Of a stretch of DNA of 19,454 nucleotides, positions 7,876 through 15,733 are shown one piece after another. The notes under the pieces are model-generated. The model had not been told where the DNA came from, ran no database searches, and saw only the letters and a program-made list of their open reading frames with translations. The DNA is from an uncultured Prevotella sp. (GTDB taxonomy: Bacteria > Bacteroidota > Bacteroidia > Bacteroidales > Bacteroidaceae): the NCBI GenBank assembly GCA_900769055.1, contig CAAGFF010000175.1, forward strand, positions 1 to 19,454, in the 5' to 3' direction. The stretch's first letter is position 1. Every line of letters starts with the position of its first letter. The translations under genes were made by a program, and so were the position numbers.

Positions 7876-8088
7876 TCACTTATACTTTGACGTTATCTGT
7901 TCTATCGTGTAGCTCAATATCTCCCTTGCCAACTGTTGGTTGTGTCCGTGTGACATCAGGAGGCAAATGCCAGCAGTAATCATCAGTATGGCGATGACCG
8001 TCACACCATGTCGTGTTACGAAAGGCAGTCGCCTACCCATGAGCCGCTCCACCTCCGGGCAGTGCTGCCGTGTCTGTTCTTTTCTCAT
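7876..8088 (-). CDS. Small single-span membrane protein resembling the HlyD adaptor N-terminus
   Basis: A 70-residue protein with an N-terminal cytoplasmic stretch, one transmembrane helix (about 29-46, GVTVIAILMITAGICLLM) and a short periplasmic tail. The segment EVERLMGRRLPFVTRHGVTV resembles the juxtamembrane start of HlyD-family adaptors that accompany Bacteroidales peptide exporters (EVQEIMG, then a W/F-I-R-G-I-T pattern, recalled from memory). A real HlyD is several hundred residues and continues with coiled-coil and lipoyl-like domains; those are missing and the next gene starts 1 bp after the stop. It is therefore either a truncated adaptor or a dedicated mini-subunit of the exporter. 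It follows the exporter gene by 39 bp, the usual place of HlyD. The uninterrupted frame and tight packing argue for a maintained gene. Confidence 0.6.
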   Translation of the reverse strand: MRKEQTRQHCPEVERLMGRRLPFVTRHGVTVIAILMITAGICLLMSHGHNQQLAREILSYTIEQITSKYK

Positions 8089-8127
8089 ATCTTCGTATAT
8101 ATTCTTTTTACTACTTGCGAAGTTGAG

Positions 8128-10344
8128 TTACTCTATGATATTTATCTGGTGACGGACAAGCTCATAGTATCTGCCACGCTTCTCCAACAGAGACTCGTGA
8201 TTGCCACGCTCCACTATTTCCCCTCCATCCATGACCACAATCTGGTCCGCATCACGTATGGTGCTCAGACGGTGGGCACTGACAACGACCGTGCGGCCTT
8301 CATAGAAATGACGCAGGTTGTCCATAATCATTGCCTCGTTCGCGGCATCGAGCGAGTTGGTTGCCTCGTCAAGGAAGATATATTCGGGATTCTTGTATAT
8401 CGCACGTGCAATCAGTATGCGCTGACGCTGTCTCTGGCTCACGCCCTTTCCCTCCATGCCTATTATAGTCTCATAGCCCATTGGCAGGGACTCTACGAAG
8501 TCATCTATGCGGGCCATACGTGCGGCGCTCACCATCTGTTCCCTGTCCGTACCGTCCGAGTCGACGGATATGTTGTTGGCTATGGTGTCGGAGAATATGA
8601 AGCTGTCCTGCATCACGGAGCCTGTGGCAGCCCTCCATACATGCGGATTGATTTCAGACAGGTTGACGCCGCCAACCTCAATGCTGCCACGGGTAGGCTC
8701 GTAGAAACCCTGCAATAGTTTTATCAGCGTGGTCTTTCCGCATCCGCTCGCACCAACAATTGCCGTAACCTTATGGGACGGAATGGAGAGCGACACATTC
8801 TTAAGGGCCAGTTCTCTCTCAGAGCCGTTGTAGCTGAAGGACAGGTCTTTTATCTCAATGTCACGCTTGGCAGGCAGCACCGCAAGCTTCCTGTCAATGC
8901 CAGTCTCCTCATCGTCCTGCGAGTGTATCTCGTTCAGACGCTCCAGACTTATCCTCGCATCCTGGAACGACTGGGCAAATCCAATGAACTCACCTATTGG
9001 CGCAGAGACCTGCCCTATGATATATGTGAGCGACATCATCATACCGAGAGTCATCGAGCCGTCCACAACCGATTTGGCGGCTATGTAGTAGATAAGAATG
9101 TGAGTCGTCTGGGTGAAGAACACCGAGCCGGACTGCTGTATCTGTCCTATCCTCAGTCCTTTCAGTCCAACCCTGAACAGCCTTACCTGTATGCGCTCCC
9201 ATTCCCATCGCTTCTGCCGCTCGCAGTTGTTGAGCTTTATGTCCTGCATTCCCTGCACCAGCTGTATCAGCTTGCTCTGCTCCATAGCAGACAGGTTGAA
9301 GCGTTTTATGTCCAGCTCCCTCCTGTAGCGCATGAAGAATGAAATCCAGACAACATACAGCGTGTTGCCAATAACGAATATCGCCAGCACCACAACATTA
9401 TAATATGCCAGTATGGCAAGAAAGACCACGAAGTTGACAAGCGAGAACACTATGCGCATGCTGCTGGACAGCAGGAAGTTCTTTATGCGCCCATGGTCAC
9501 CGATGCGTTGCAGAATGTCGCCCGTCATGCGCGAGTCAAAGAACTGCAGCGGCATGGCTGTCAGCTTTATCAGGAAGTCTGCTATGAGCTGTATGTCTAT
9601 GCGCGAGTTCATGTGGAGCATTATCCATGACCGCACATAGTCGATGCTCAGCGTGGCGGCGAAGAAGCCCAGCTGCGCGAGCAGTATCAGCGTGATGACG
9701 TTCAGGTTCCTCCCGTTGACGCCCTGGTCCACCATCGCCTGCGACAGGAACGGCAGCACCATCTGTATCAGGCTGCCCAGCAGCATTGCCAGCAGCAGCT
9801 GTCCTATCATGCTGCGGTAAGGAGTGAAATACCGTGCAAACGACAGCAGGCCACGGCTGTTTTTCCTGTACTCATCCTCGACCTTGCCGAAGTTGTCACC
9901 GGGTTCGAGCATCAGTGCCACACCGCAGCTGCACTTGTCCGCATTAGGGCCAATCCAGCACTGTGAAAACTCCTCTCTCGTATAGCTCAGGCGCTGTGAG
10001 GCAGGGTCGGATATGCGGATTTTGTATCCTCCAATCTTTTGCTTCTCGATGCCACTGCAAACTACGAAGTGGTTCTGATTCCAATGCAGTATACATGGGA
10101 ACACTCCATATTCCTCCAACTGCTCGAAAGTCATCTTCACCCCCACTGTGTCGAAGCCTATATACTGTGCCGCCTCGCTAATTCCGAGCATATTGACCCC
10201 ATGCCTTGTGATGTGGCAATGCTTCCGCAGCATCTCTGTCGAGTAATCAAGCCCATAGTGCCGTGCTATCATGCGCAGGGATGTTGGCCCACAGTCAGAG
10301 GAATTGTTCTGCTTGAAGTGTGGAAAGCGTTTGGGGAATTTCAT
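8128..10344 (-). CDS. Peptidase C39-containing ABC peptide exporter
   Basis: A 738-residue inner-membrane exporter that cleaves Gly-Gly leaders and exports the core peptide. The C39 domain (1-150) has an intact triad: Cys18 in the DCG motif, His92 in NQNHFVV and Asp113 in ISDPA. The membrane domain spans roughly 170-460. The ATPase domain has Walker A GASGCGKT (531-538), Walker B IFLDE (656-660) and H-loop His691. The signature is unusual: VSQRQ at 635-639 in place of LSGGQ, with Arg638 (AGA) where glycine is nearly invariant, one base from GGA. This may weaken ATP hydrolysis. It starts 8 bp after barrel 1 ends; a near-identical second exporter begins at 171. It most likely serves precursor 1 (13084-13314). 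No adaptor or TolC is seen besides the 70-aa stub downstream. Confidence 0.95.
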   Translation of the reverse strand: MKFPKRFPHFKQNNSSDCGPTSLRMIARHYGLDYSTEMLRKHCHITRHGVNMLGISEAAQYIGFDTVGVKMTFEQLEEYGVFPCILHWNQNHFVVCSGIEKQKIGGYKIRISDPASQRLSYTREEFSQCWIGPNADKCSCGVALMLEPGDNFGKVEDEYRKNSRGLLSFARYFTPYRSMIGQLLLAMLLGSLIQMVLPFLSQAMVDQGVNGRNLNVITLILLAQLGFFAATLSIDYVRSWIMLHMNSRIDIQLIADFLIKLTAMPLQFFDSRMTGDILQRIGDHGRIKNFLLSSSMRIVFSLVNFVVFLAILAYYNVVVLAIFVIGNTLYVVWISFFMRYRRELDIKRFNLSAMEQSKLIQLVQGMQDIKLNNCERQKRWEWERIQVRLFRVGLKGLRIGQIQQSGSVFFTQTTHILIYYIAAKSVVDGSMTLGMMMSLTYIIGQVSAPIGEFIGFAQSFQDARISLERLNEIHSQDDEETGIDRKLAVLPAKRDIEIKDLSFSYNGSERELALKNVSLSIPSHKVTAIVGASGCGKTTLIKLLQGFYEPTRGSIEVGGVNLSEINPHVWRAATGSVMQDSFIFSDTIANNISVDSDGTDREQMVSAARMARIDDFVESLPMGYETIIGMEGKGVSQRQRQRILIARAIYKNPEYIFLDEATNSLDAANEAMIMDNLRHFYEGRTVVVSAHRLSTIRDADQIVVMDGGEIVERGNHESLLEKRGRYYELVRHQINIIE

Positions 10345-10345
10345 A
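10174..10345 (-). repeat. Exporter 5'-end duplication, copy B
   Basis: Partner of 1-172 with 170 of 172 bases identical. This copy belongs to the complete exporter gene. The match ends at the base before the ATG, pointing to duplication or conversion of the exporter gene apart from the barrel genes. Confidence 0.95.
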
Positions 10346-10352
10346 AATTCTA

Positions 10353-13034
10353 TTATTTTTTTCTTGTGTCAAAGACATATCGGAAAGTGAGGGTGGCATA
10401 GTGATGCAGGAAACTCCTGCCAGACTCGGTGTGGGTAGTAGCGGTGATGGAAGAGGCGTATTCGGTTTCCTTGTTCAGAATGTCACGGGCTGCAAGGGTC
10501 AGCTCCGCACGGTTCTTCAGGAACTTGCAGCTGACTTCTGCGTTCAGGACGAGCAGGTTGTTGTTCATCCTGTCAGAGACATATCCTCGGTTCAGATAGA
10601 AACAAGGAACGATTGTGAACGTCCAACGGCTGACATCGTAGCGGAGCCTCAGCTCCGTAGAATAACGGAAGATATTGTCTGTATTCTGGGCATCATCGCT
10701 GTAGTCATAGCGGTTCCAGTTGAAATCGTGATATGACGAGAGGGAAAGCTTATTGAAATCATAGACAAGTCCCAGTCTGGCCATAAGGTTAGAGAGGTTC
10801 TGGCGGTTGTAGCATATACCAGTCTGCTCGTCAATCATAGTAAGGATGCCGTAGGACACATTCCATTGTTCTGAGACACTGCTCTCCAACAGGAGATTCT
10901 TAGCCAACGAGCGTTCGTAATTCAATGATGCGCCCCAGCTGCTTCCGCCACGTACATTCTGCTTTTGTGAGCGATACGCTCCAGTCTGCGAATTGTATTG
11001 CAGTACAATGCCTATAGGGGCGTATACCCTTGCATAGTTGACCTCTACGCCAAGGACCTGACTGCCACGAGTCTGCATGAAGTTATATCGGAGATTGGCG
11101 TTCAGTGTATGTGATGTTGTCAGGGAAGGATTGCCCTGGTATACCAACAGTGGATTTGTGTCATCGGTATAGGCTATGCAGTCGAGGAGGTCGGCAGGAG
11201 TCTCGTCGTAAGAGAGATAGCTTTTCAGGCTCATCCCCTTTCGGATGCGCCATGTCAGCTCCAGCGATGGACGTACAAGCAGGAGGTCACGATGCGCCAA
11301 CGTATCGAGGGCTGCCCTGCGGTAGTCGGTCTGCTCATGACGGTGAGTCAGTACGAGAGCTGGTTTCAAGGTTATCTTCTGAAATGTCAGATTCATGTCT
11401 GTATTCAGTCCGTTGAGCCATAGGTCATCAGCCCTGCGGAAGCTGTTGTCCCAATCAGTCATGCCTGCCCTGTAGCGGCGCTCGTTGCGGAAGGTATGGG
11501 CATAGGTTGTGTGCCAATGGGCATGGAACATTGCCTGCTTTGTGAAGCCATGACTGAGGCTGAGACTTCCTGATATGCTTAGTTGGCTGTTAGGAGCATC
11601 ATAGCTTTGCTTGTCCACGGTCTCCGTGGCTGTCTGGTGGTAACGGTACTCGCCAACGGAGTTGCCGTGATCATCCGTGTCAGAGTAATGTAGGTTTGCA
11701 GATAATGTGAAGGAGCCTTTAGCTGTATAGTGAGTCAATTCGCCATCAATGGTACCTGTAAACATTCTGGATGATGACAATGTTTGCAGAAGGGAGGAGT
11801 TGACGGGGTTGAGCGTCAGGGACTCAAACGTCTGCTGCTCTGAGCGGTTGCTGGTTTCATCTTTCTCGTACGCCGCATGTGCTGTAAGGAAAAGCGTGTT
11901 CTTAGGGCTAAGATTGATAAAGGACGAGAAGTCGAGGGGAGCCTTGAACTGGTGCCCGTAGCTGTACAGTTTGCTGTTGGTCTGCGTGGGTGTAGTGCCA
12001 GGAAGGAAAGTCCGGGTATTCTGCCAGCTGCTCTGCGGACGATCTGCGTGATTGGCTCCAGCAGTCAGGGTCATGTAGCTGCTGTTCTCCACCTTGAAGG
12101 CCGGTCGCCATGCATGCTTGTAGCCTGCCGCCCCCATCTGCTGACGTACGGCAGTACCTCCACTCTCGCCACCAGAGCTGCCCATGGTGTGAGTCACAAC
12201 CCTTTTAGGCTCATCGCCAACATGGCCGAACAGCATGACTGGGTCGGAGTCGCTCAGGCGCATGCCGTCAAGTTCCGTACCATAGTTCTTGCTGGTATAG
12301 CCTGTCGCCTCAACGCTGCCATACCAGTTGTCCATAAATCCGGGCTTGATGGTAACGTCAAGCACATGTTCCTGAGTGCCGTCAGCTATGCCCGTTCGTT
12401 TCTCCAGCTCGCTTTTGCGCTCGTATGCCTTCACATCAGCCACAGCTTCTACGGGCAGCCGCTTCAGCAACAACTCCTCACTCAGTGCTTCCAAGCCGTT
12501 CATGCGGATTTTCAGTGGCTCGCCGTTCCACAGCAGGCGGTCGTCCCTCACGCTTACGCCGGGCAACTTCAAAACAAGGTCCAGCAAGCGATCGCCATCA
12601 TCCATCTGGAAAGCACCTGGATTGAAGACAACCGTGTCTCCTCGCATGTAGAAGCGTCGCTGGCTGCCACTAACCAGCACCTCATTCAGCAGCACCTCAC
12701 TGGGCTGCAGCAGGATGTCGCCTATGCGGATGGTGTCGCCAACATCCGTCCCCCTCATACGGAAAACTCTTGCCTCGTAGCCAAGGAACTTGACCATGAA
12801 AACAAGGTTTGTCCCACCAGAACATCTATAGCCGAAATATCCCAGAGAGTCCGTATATGCTACTGTGCTCATGGTGCAAAAGTCAGGTATTTCCTCCGAC
12901 ACCTCCACATGTGCGCCATCCAATGGCTCACGTGTTTCAGCATCAAGCACACGACCTTGAATCATGTCGGCATTAGCGACATTTGTAAGACAGAGTGCTG
13001 CGATTAGTATTATGTATTTTAGTTTCCTAATCAT
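10353..13034 (-). CDS. TonB-receptor-like outer-membrane beta-barrel protein (cassette 1)
   Basis: An 893-residue outer-membrane protein. Residues 1-22 form a signal peptide (hydrophobic IILIAALCLTNVANA). Residues 24-110 look like a carboxypeptidase-regulatory domain (IQGRVLDAETREPLDGA, TDSLGYFGYR). A plug-like region follows at 117-210, with RRFYMRGDTVVFNPGAF and LPGV, then a long barrel ending in TLFRYVFDTRKK-type sequence with an aromatic terminal strand. The plug motifs match barrel 2 (180-2969), but overall the proteins are distant. There is no SusD neighbour. The gene is 49 bp downstream of precursor 1 and 8 bp upstream of the exporter start, so it is translated with them. It may release or recognise the mature peptide, replacing or complementing a TolC channel; that is inference. 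Divergence matching that of the precursor cores suggests peptide specificity. Confidence 0.86.
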   Translation of the reverse strand: MIRKLKYIILIAALCLTNVANADMIQGRVLDAETREPLDGAHVEVSEEIPDFCTMSTVAYTDSLGYFGYRCSGGTNLVFMVKFLGYEARVFRMRGTDVGDTIRIGDILLQPSEVLLNEVLVSGSQRRFYMRGDTVVFNPGAFQMDDGDRLLDLVLKLPGVSVRDDRLLWNGEPLKIRMNGLEALSEELLLKRLPVEAVADVKAYERKSELEKRTGIADGTQEHVLDVTIKPGFMDNWYGSVEATGYTSKNYGTELDGMRLSDSDPVMLFGHVGDEPKRVVTHTMGSSGGESGGTAVRQQMGAAGYKHAWRPAFKVENSSYMTLTAGANHADRPQSSWQNTRTFLPGTTPTQTNSKLYSYGHQFKAPLDFSSFINLSPKNTLFLTAHAAYEKDETSNRSEQQTFESLTLNPVNSSLLQTLSSSRMFTGTIDGELTHYTAKGSFTLSANLHYSDTDDHGNSVGEYRYHQTATETVDKQSYDAPNSQLSISGSLSLSHGFTKQAMFHAHWHTTYAHTFRNERRYRAGMTDWDNSFRRADDLWLNGLNTDMNLTFQKITLKPALVLTHRHEQTDYRRAALDTLAHRDLLLVRPSLELTWRIRKGMSLKSYLSYDETPADLLDCIAYTDDTNPLLVYQGNPSLTTSHTLNANLRYNFMQTRGSQVLGVEVNYARVYAPIGIVLQYNSQTGAYRSQKQNVRGGSSWGASLNYERSLAKNLLLESSVSEQWNVSYGILTMIDEQTGICYNRQNLSNLMARLGLVYDFNKLSLSSYHDFNWNRYDYSDDAQNTDNIFRYSTELRLRYDVSRWTFTIVPCFYLNRGYVSDRMNNNLLVLNAEVSCKFLKNRAELTLAARDILNKETEYASSITATTHTESGRSFLHHYATLTFRYVFDTRKK

Positions 13035-13050
13035 ATAGTCGCTTTAAAGA

Positions 13051-13074
13051 GGATTGGTGGAAATCCACCAACCC
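13051..13074 (-). terminator. Hairpin between precursor 1 and barrel 1 (attenuator-like)
   Basis: On the minus-strand RNA, GGGUUGGUGG pairs with CCACCAAUCC around an AUUU loop: ten pairs, one of them G-U. It sits 10 nt after the precursor stop and is followed by UCUUUAAAG, only weakly U-rich. A partial terminator or 3'-end stabiliser here would raise precursor mRNA above barrel and exporter mRNA, a common need in peptide operons. Confidence 0.6.
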
Positions 13075-13083
13075 CAACTTTTA

Positions 13084-13314
13084 CTACTCACAATATTTCC
13101 AATACTGCTTAGTGGGACCTATGCATGCAACATAATGCCCTTCTTTAGCCCGACAGTCACCATTACAATTAGTAATACTTATTTGAGGATTTGAACCGCA
13201 AGAAGTGCTACAGGAAGTTGTTCTTGAGGAGACTCCTCCAACAATCTCACTCATTGATTTTATGTCCAAAGGATGACATGACGGATTTATCACAAACTTT
13301 TTCAGTTTCTTCAT
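13084..13314 (-). CDS. GG-leader peptide precursor 1, six-cysteine core
   Basis: A 76-residue precursor. The leader begins MKKLKKFVIN and ends SMSEIVGG, with Gly26-Gly27 as the C39 cleavage site, as in the Bacteroidales GG-leader precursors (TIGR04149 type). The predicted 49-residue core holds six cysteines at 35, 39, 50, 54, 64 and 75: CX3C-X10-CX3C-X9-C-X10-C. An even number in two CX3C pairs suits three disulfides, and the VKOR-thioredoxin protein is encoded just 26 bp upstream. The first part of the core is rich in Ser/Thr (VSSRTTSCSTSCGS), offering O- or S-glycosylation acceptors, and the end is aromatic (YWKYCE). No lanthionine enzyme with zinc ligands is nearby, so disulfides are preferred over thioethers. 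Biological role is unknown; bacteriocin or signalling peptide are the main options. Confidence 0.88.
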   Translation of the reverse strand: MKKLKKFVINPSCHPLDIKSMSEIVGGVSSRTTSCSTSCGSNPQISITNCNGDCRAKEGHYVACIGPTKQYWKYCE

Positions 13315-13340
13315 GGCCGTATTATCAATATGTTAAACAA

Positions 13341-14972
13341 TCACACTGTCTCTTCTGCAGATAGCTGGTCTGCTCCCAATGGCGTAGTGCTTCGGCCATT
13401 GATATCTTGCAAGATATTTTTCTGTCTAATATAAACATTGGTAATCATTGCTAAGTCTTCCAAACCGTATTCATTTGGAATTATATGGCCATTTACCAAT
13501 ACCGTAGGGGTGGCAACCAAGGAAGTCTTCCTACGCCATGCGGCATGCTTCTTCATTTCCTCTTCTATCTCAGGAGTATGTATGGATTCAAAATTCTGCT
13601 TTGCTATCCTCTCATAATCATATTTTTCTTTCGTGTACCATAGCGCAAACCTGCGAAGAGCTTCTTTTCCCGTATTATTAAGATAGCAGGATATAAGATA
13701 CCTGCTGCTGTCCTCCAGTTGCTTGTTAAATGACGTAAAGACATATTGTACGCAAATTTCCTTCTCTTCCATACCCAATAGCTCTTCAACGCGCTTGTGC
13801 ATTCGCGCACATGGATTACAGTGAGGATTGCTTAGTATTGTCACACGCATTTTTGCATTAGAATTACCAAATATAATCGAAGAGTCACTGAGAGATGTCT
13901 CGTAGAACTCGCCTTTCTCGATAAGTGCTTTGGCTACATCTCCATTGGCTTTGATGGCACGGTACCGCTGTACGGCCTGCATGCGCTCATTTTCGCTCAT
14001 ATGGGCTAAGGCGTACTGGTGAGTCGCAACTATACAGACTGAAAAGGCAACACAAGACAACAGGCAGCTGGCAAAGTCGAACATAAAAGGTGACGTTAAT
14101 TGCTGTAATACTGCCATTATGCCCATTGTCCAAATTACGACCTGTACAATCATGCACAATGCACACCAGCTTTTAGCAACACGCCCTTGGTAGTAAACAC
14201 TCCAAATACCATACAGCATCGCTATCCAATTGACAGCAGCTACAAAACTTGAAGACGATGGCATGAGCGCAAGGAGCATTATGTTGGCTGTGAAGTAACC
14301 CAGTCCCACCTCACTCCAGCTGATGCCGAAAACTTTAGCCATGGGACCGTCAAGTACACTGTTGCAGTCTGCATGATGAAACAGGCTGCATACCTTGTCG
14401 CCATACCGACTTTCGCCAAGCAGCTGTTTTTCCATAAGCAGGACACATACGATGACACCTGCTGAACTCAGCGCTATGCGTGCCATGTGGAGGATTCCTA
14501 TATCGTTGATATTGCTTGCCATTCCAACAACCACTGATAGAATCAACATTACAGGAATGATACATGTCTTTGCCATTGAGGCAATCTCTTCACGAAGATG
14601 TATCTTGTAATCAGGCTCTACAGCTTCTGTTGCTTCCTGCACGACAAGGGCATTTCCGGTCCATGTATGCAGAAAAGCGTCATGCGCCAGAGTTGTTTCC
14701 CTGCCATGCTGCAGGAACCTGATATTTTCAGCACCACACTCCAGACCTATTACAAAGTCGCCATGGGTATGCAATATGCAAGGATAGTTCATCTCTGAAA
14801 GATTCTTGTTTTCCACATACACGCCGAGCGTCTTCACACCATACACATCCAGCATCCTCTTCAATCCGTACATGTTGTTCTTGTGCGGATGCTCTTGGTA
14901 TAGTGCCCTGATGAAATGCCGTGTATAGCCTACATCTAAAGCATCTAAAAAATGTTCAAGAATCGTCTTCAT
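13341..14972 (-). CDS. Degenerate C39-like / VKOR / thioredoxin membrane fusion
   Basis: A 543-residue inner-membrane redox protein. Residues 1-118 look like a C39 peptidase domain that lost its catalytic residues: ALDVGYT aligns with the DCG motif (Cys to Val14), and HTHGDFVIGLE aligns with the catalytic-His region (His to Asp72). It could still bind GG leaders. Residues 135-320 are a VKOR-type domain with several membrane spans, a loop cysteine pair (Cys195, Cys203 in VCSLFHHADCNSVL) and a CXXC (270-273, WCALC). Residues 370-515 are a thioredoxin/DsbA-like domain with CNPC (385-388) and the cis-proline Pro489 in VATPTV. The set is a complete disulfide-forming relay, electrons passing to quinone. 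It overlaps the upstream transferase by ATGA and precedes precursor 1, so its likely substrate is the six-Cys peptide. Confidence 0.85.
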   Translation of the reverse strand: MKTILEHFLDALDVGYTRHFIRALYQEHPHKNNMYGLKRMLDVYGVKTLGVYVENKNLSEMNYPCILHTHGDFVIGLECGAENIRFLQHGRETTLAHDAFLHTWTGNALVVQEATEAVEPDYKIHLREEIASMAKTCIIPVMLILSVVVGMASNINDIGILHMARIALSSAGVIVCVLLMEKQLLGESRYGDKVCSLFHHADCNSVLDGPMAKVFGISWSEVGLGYFTANIMLLALMPSSSSFVAAVNWIAMLYGIWSVYYQGRVAKSWCALCMIVQVVIWTMGIMAVLQQLTSPFMFDFASCLLSCVAFSVCIVATHQYALAHMSENERMQAVQRYRAIKANGDVAKALIEKGEFYETSLSDSSIIFGNSNAKMRVTILSNPHCNPCARMHKRVEELLGMEEKEICVQYVFTSFNKQLEDSSRYLISCYLNNTGKEALRRFALWYTKEKYDYERIAKQNFESIHTPEIEEEMKKHAAWRRKTSLVATPTVLVNGHIIPNEYGLEDLAMITNVYIRQKNILQDINGRSTTPLGADQLSAEETV

Positions 14973-15733
14973 TTTGATATATATGTTTTCAATTCATCCG
15001 GTGACATGCAGCAGACCCTCACAAACTCCTCTCTCAGGGTTCTTGCATCATCCGCAGACTGGTAATTGGAATTTACGCCTCTTGGATGATACAGGTGGAA
15101 GAGTTCACCAGAGTGTATGTGGCAGACCTTGTGGCCAAGAATCGTAACACGGTGCAGACGCTCTGCGTCTTCAGGTCCCCAACCAGTGAAACGCTCGTTC
15201 TCGCCACCGCACTGTAGATACCGCCGTTTATGGACAATATAAGCCCCACCGCACAGCTTGCGTCCGAGAAAGGATTTCATTTTGAGGTTCTGGAGGTAAT
15301 CAAAATCCAGCTTGCGGCGTGTTTGCTTCGAGAGTTGCTCTGGCAGCATGACAAAACGCCCGTCGTATGGATACGAGATGGTTGCCCCATTGTCAATGAG
15401 CTGCAATGCGGAATGTATCTGTCGGTAATCCACAAGGACATCGCTGTCCCAAATGGCTACCGTGTCTGTATGTGCCATTTCAATAAGTTGGTTTATGTAA
15501 TGCGTCCTGTGGAAAACATTGCTGGTGTCCCGCACAAAATGGTATTCGATGTTGCTGCCCTTGCATATTTCGCTGGCCTGCGGCTCTGCATCTGCCTCCA
15601 AAACGATGACGGGACATTGCAGGGCGGCAAGGTATCTGACTACAGCCTGTAAATTTGCCCTTCTCTCCTCGCTGTCCATGCGTACGGGGATGCAGAATGA
15701 AACTGTCCCACTGTCAATTCCGTATGTGTTCAT
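14969..15733 (-). CDS. Glycosyltransferase, GT2 fold with GT7-type C-terminal region
   Basis: About 254 residues from the chosen ATG, which gives a 4-bp ATGA overlap with the upstream gene's stop; the open frame extends five codons further to 15748. It is a predicted cytoplasmic GT-A enzyme: SFCIPVRMDSEERRANL at the start, VAIWDSDVLVDY with the DXD metal/nucleotide-sugar motif, and GGAYIVHKRRYLQCGG followed by GWGPEDAERLHRV, the pattern of the galactosyltransferase (Glyco_transf_7C) C-terminal region with its acidic GPED acceptor motif. It also overlaps the downstream redox fusion by 4 bp, so it belongs firmly to the peptide maturation operon. Donor could be UDP-Gal, UDP-Galf or UDP-Xyl; sequence alone does not tell. 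Confidence 0.85.
   Translation of the reverse strand: MNTYGIDSGTVSFCIPVRMDSEERRANLQAVVRYLAALQCPVIVLEADAEPQASEICKGSNIEYHFVRDTSNVFHRTHYINQLIEMAHTDTVAIWDSDVLVDYRQIHSALQLIDNGATISYPYDGRFVMLPEQLSKQTRRKLDFDYLQNLKMKSFLGRKLCGGAYIVHKRRYLQCGGENERFTGWGPEDAERLHRVTILGHKVCHIHSGELFHLYHPRGVNSNYQSADDARTLREEFVRVCCMSPDELKTYISK

Noticed and set aside
11877..13007. Long plus-strand open frame of 376 codons
   Set aside because: It lies antisense within the barrel-1 gene, has no recognisable domain, and is explained by codon bias of the real minus-strand gene. The other plus-strand frames are rejected for the same reason.
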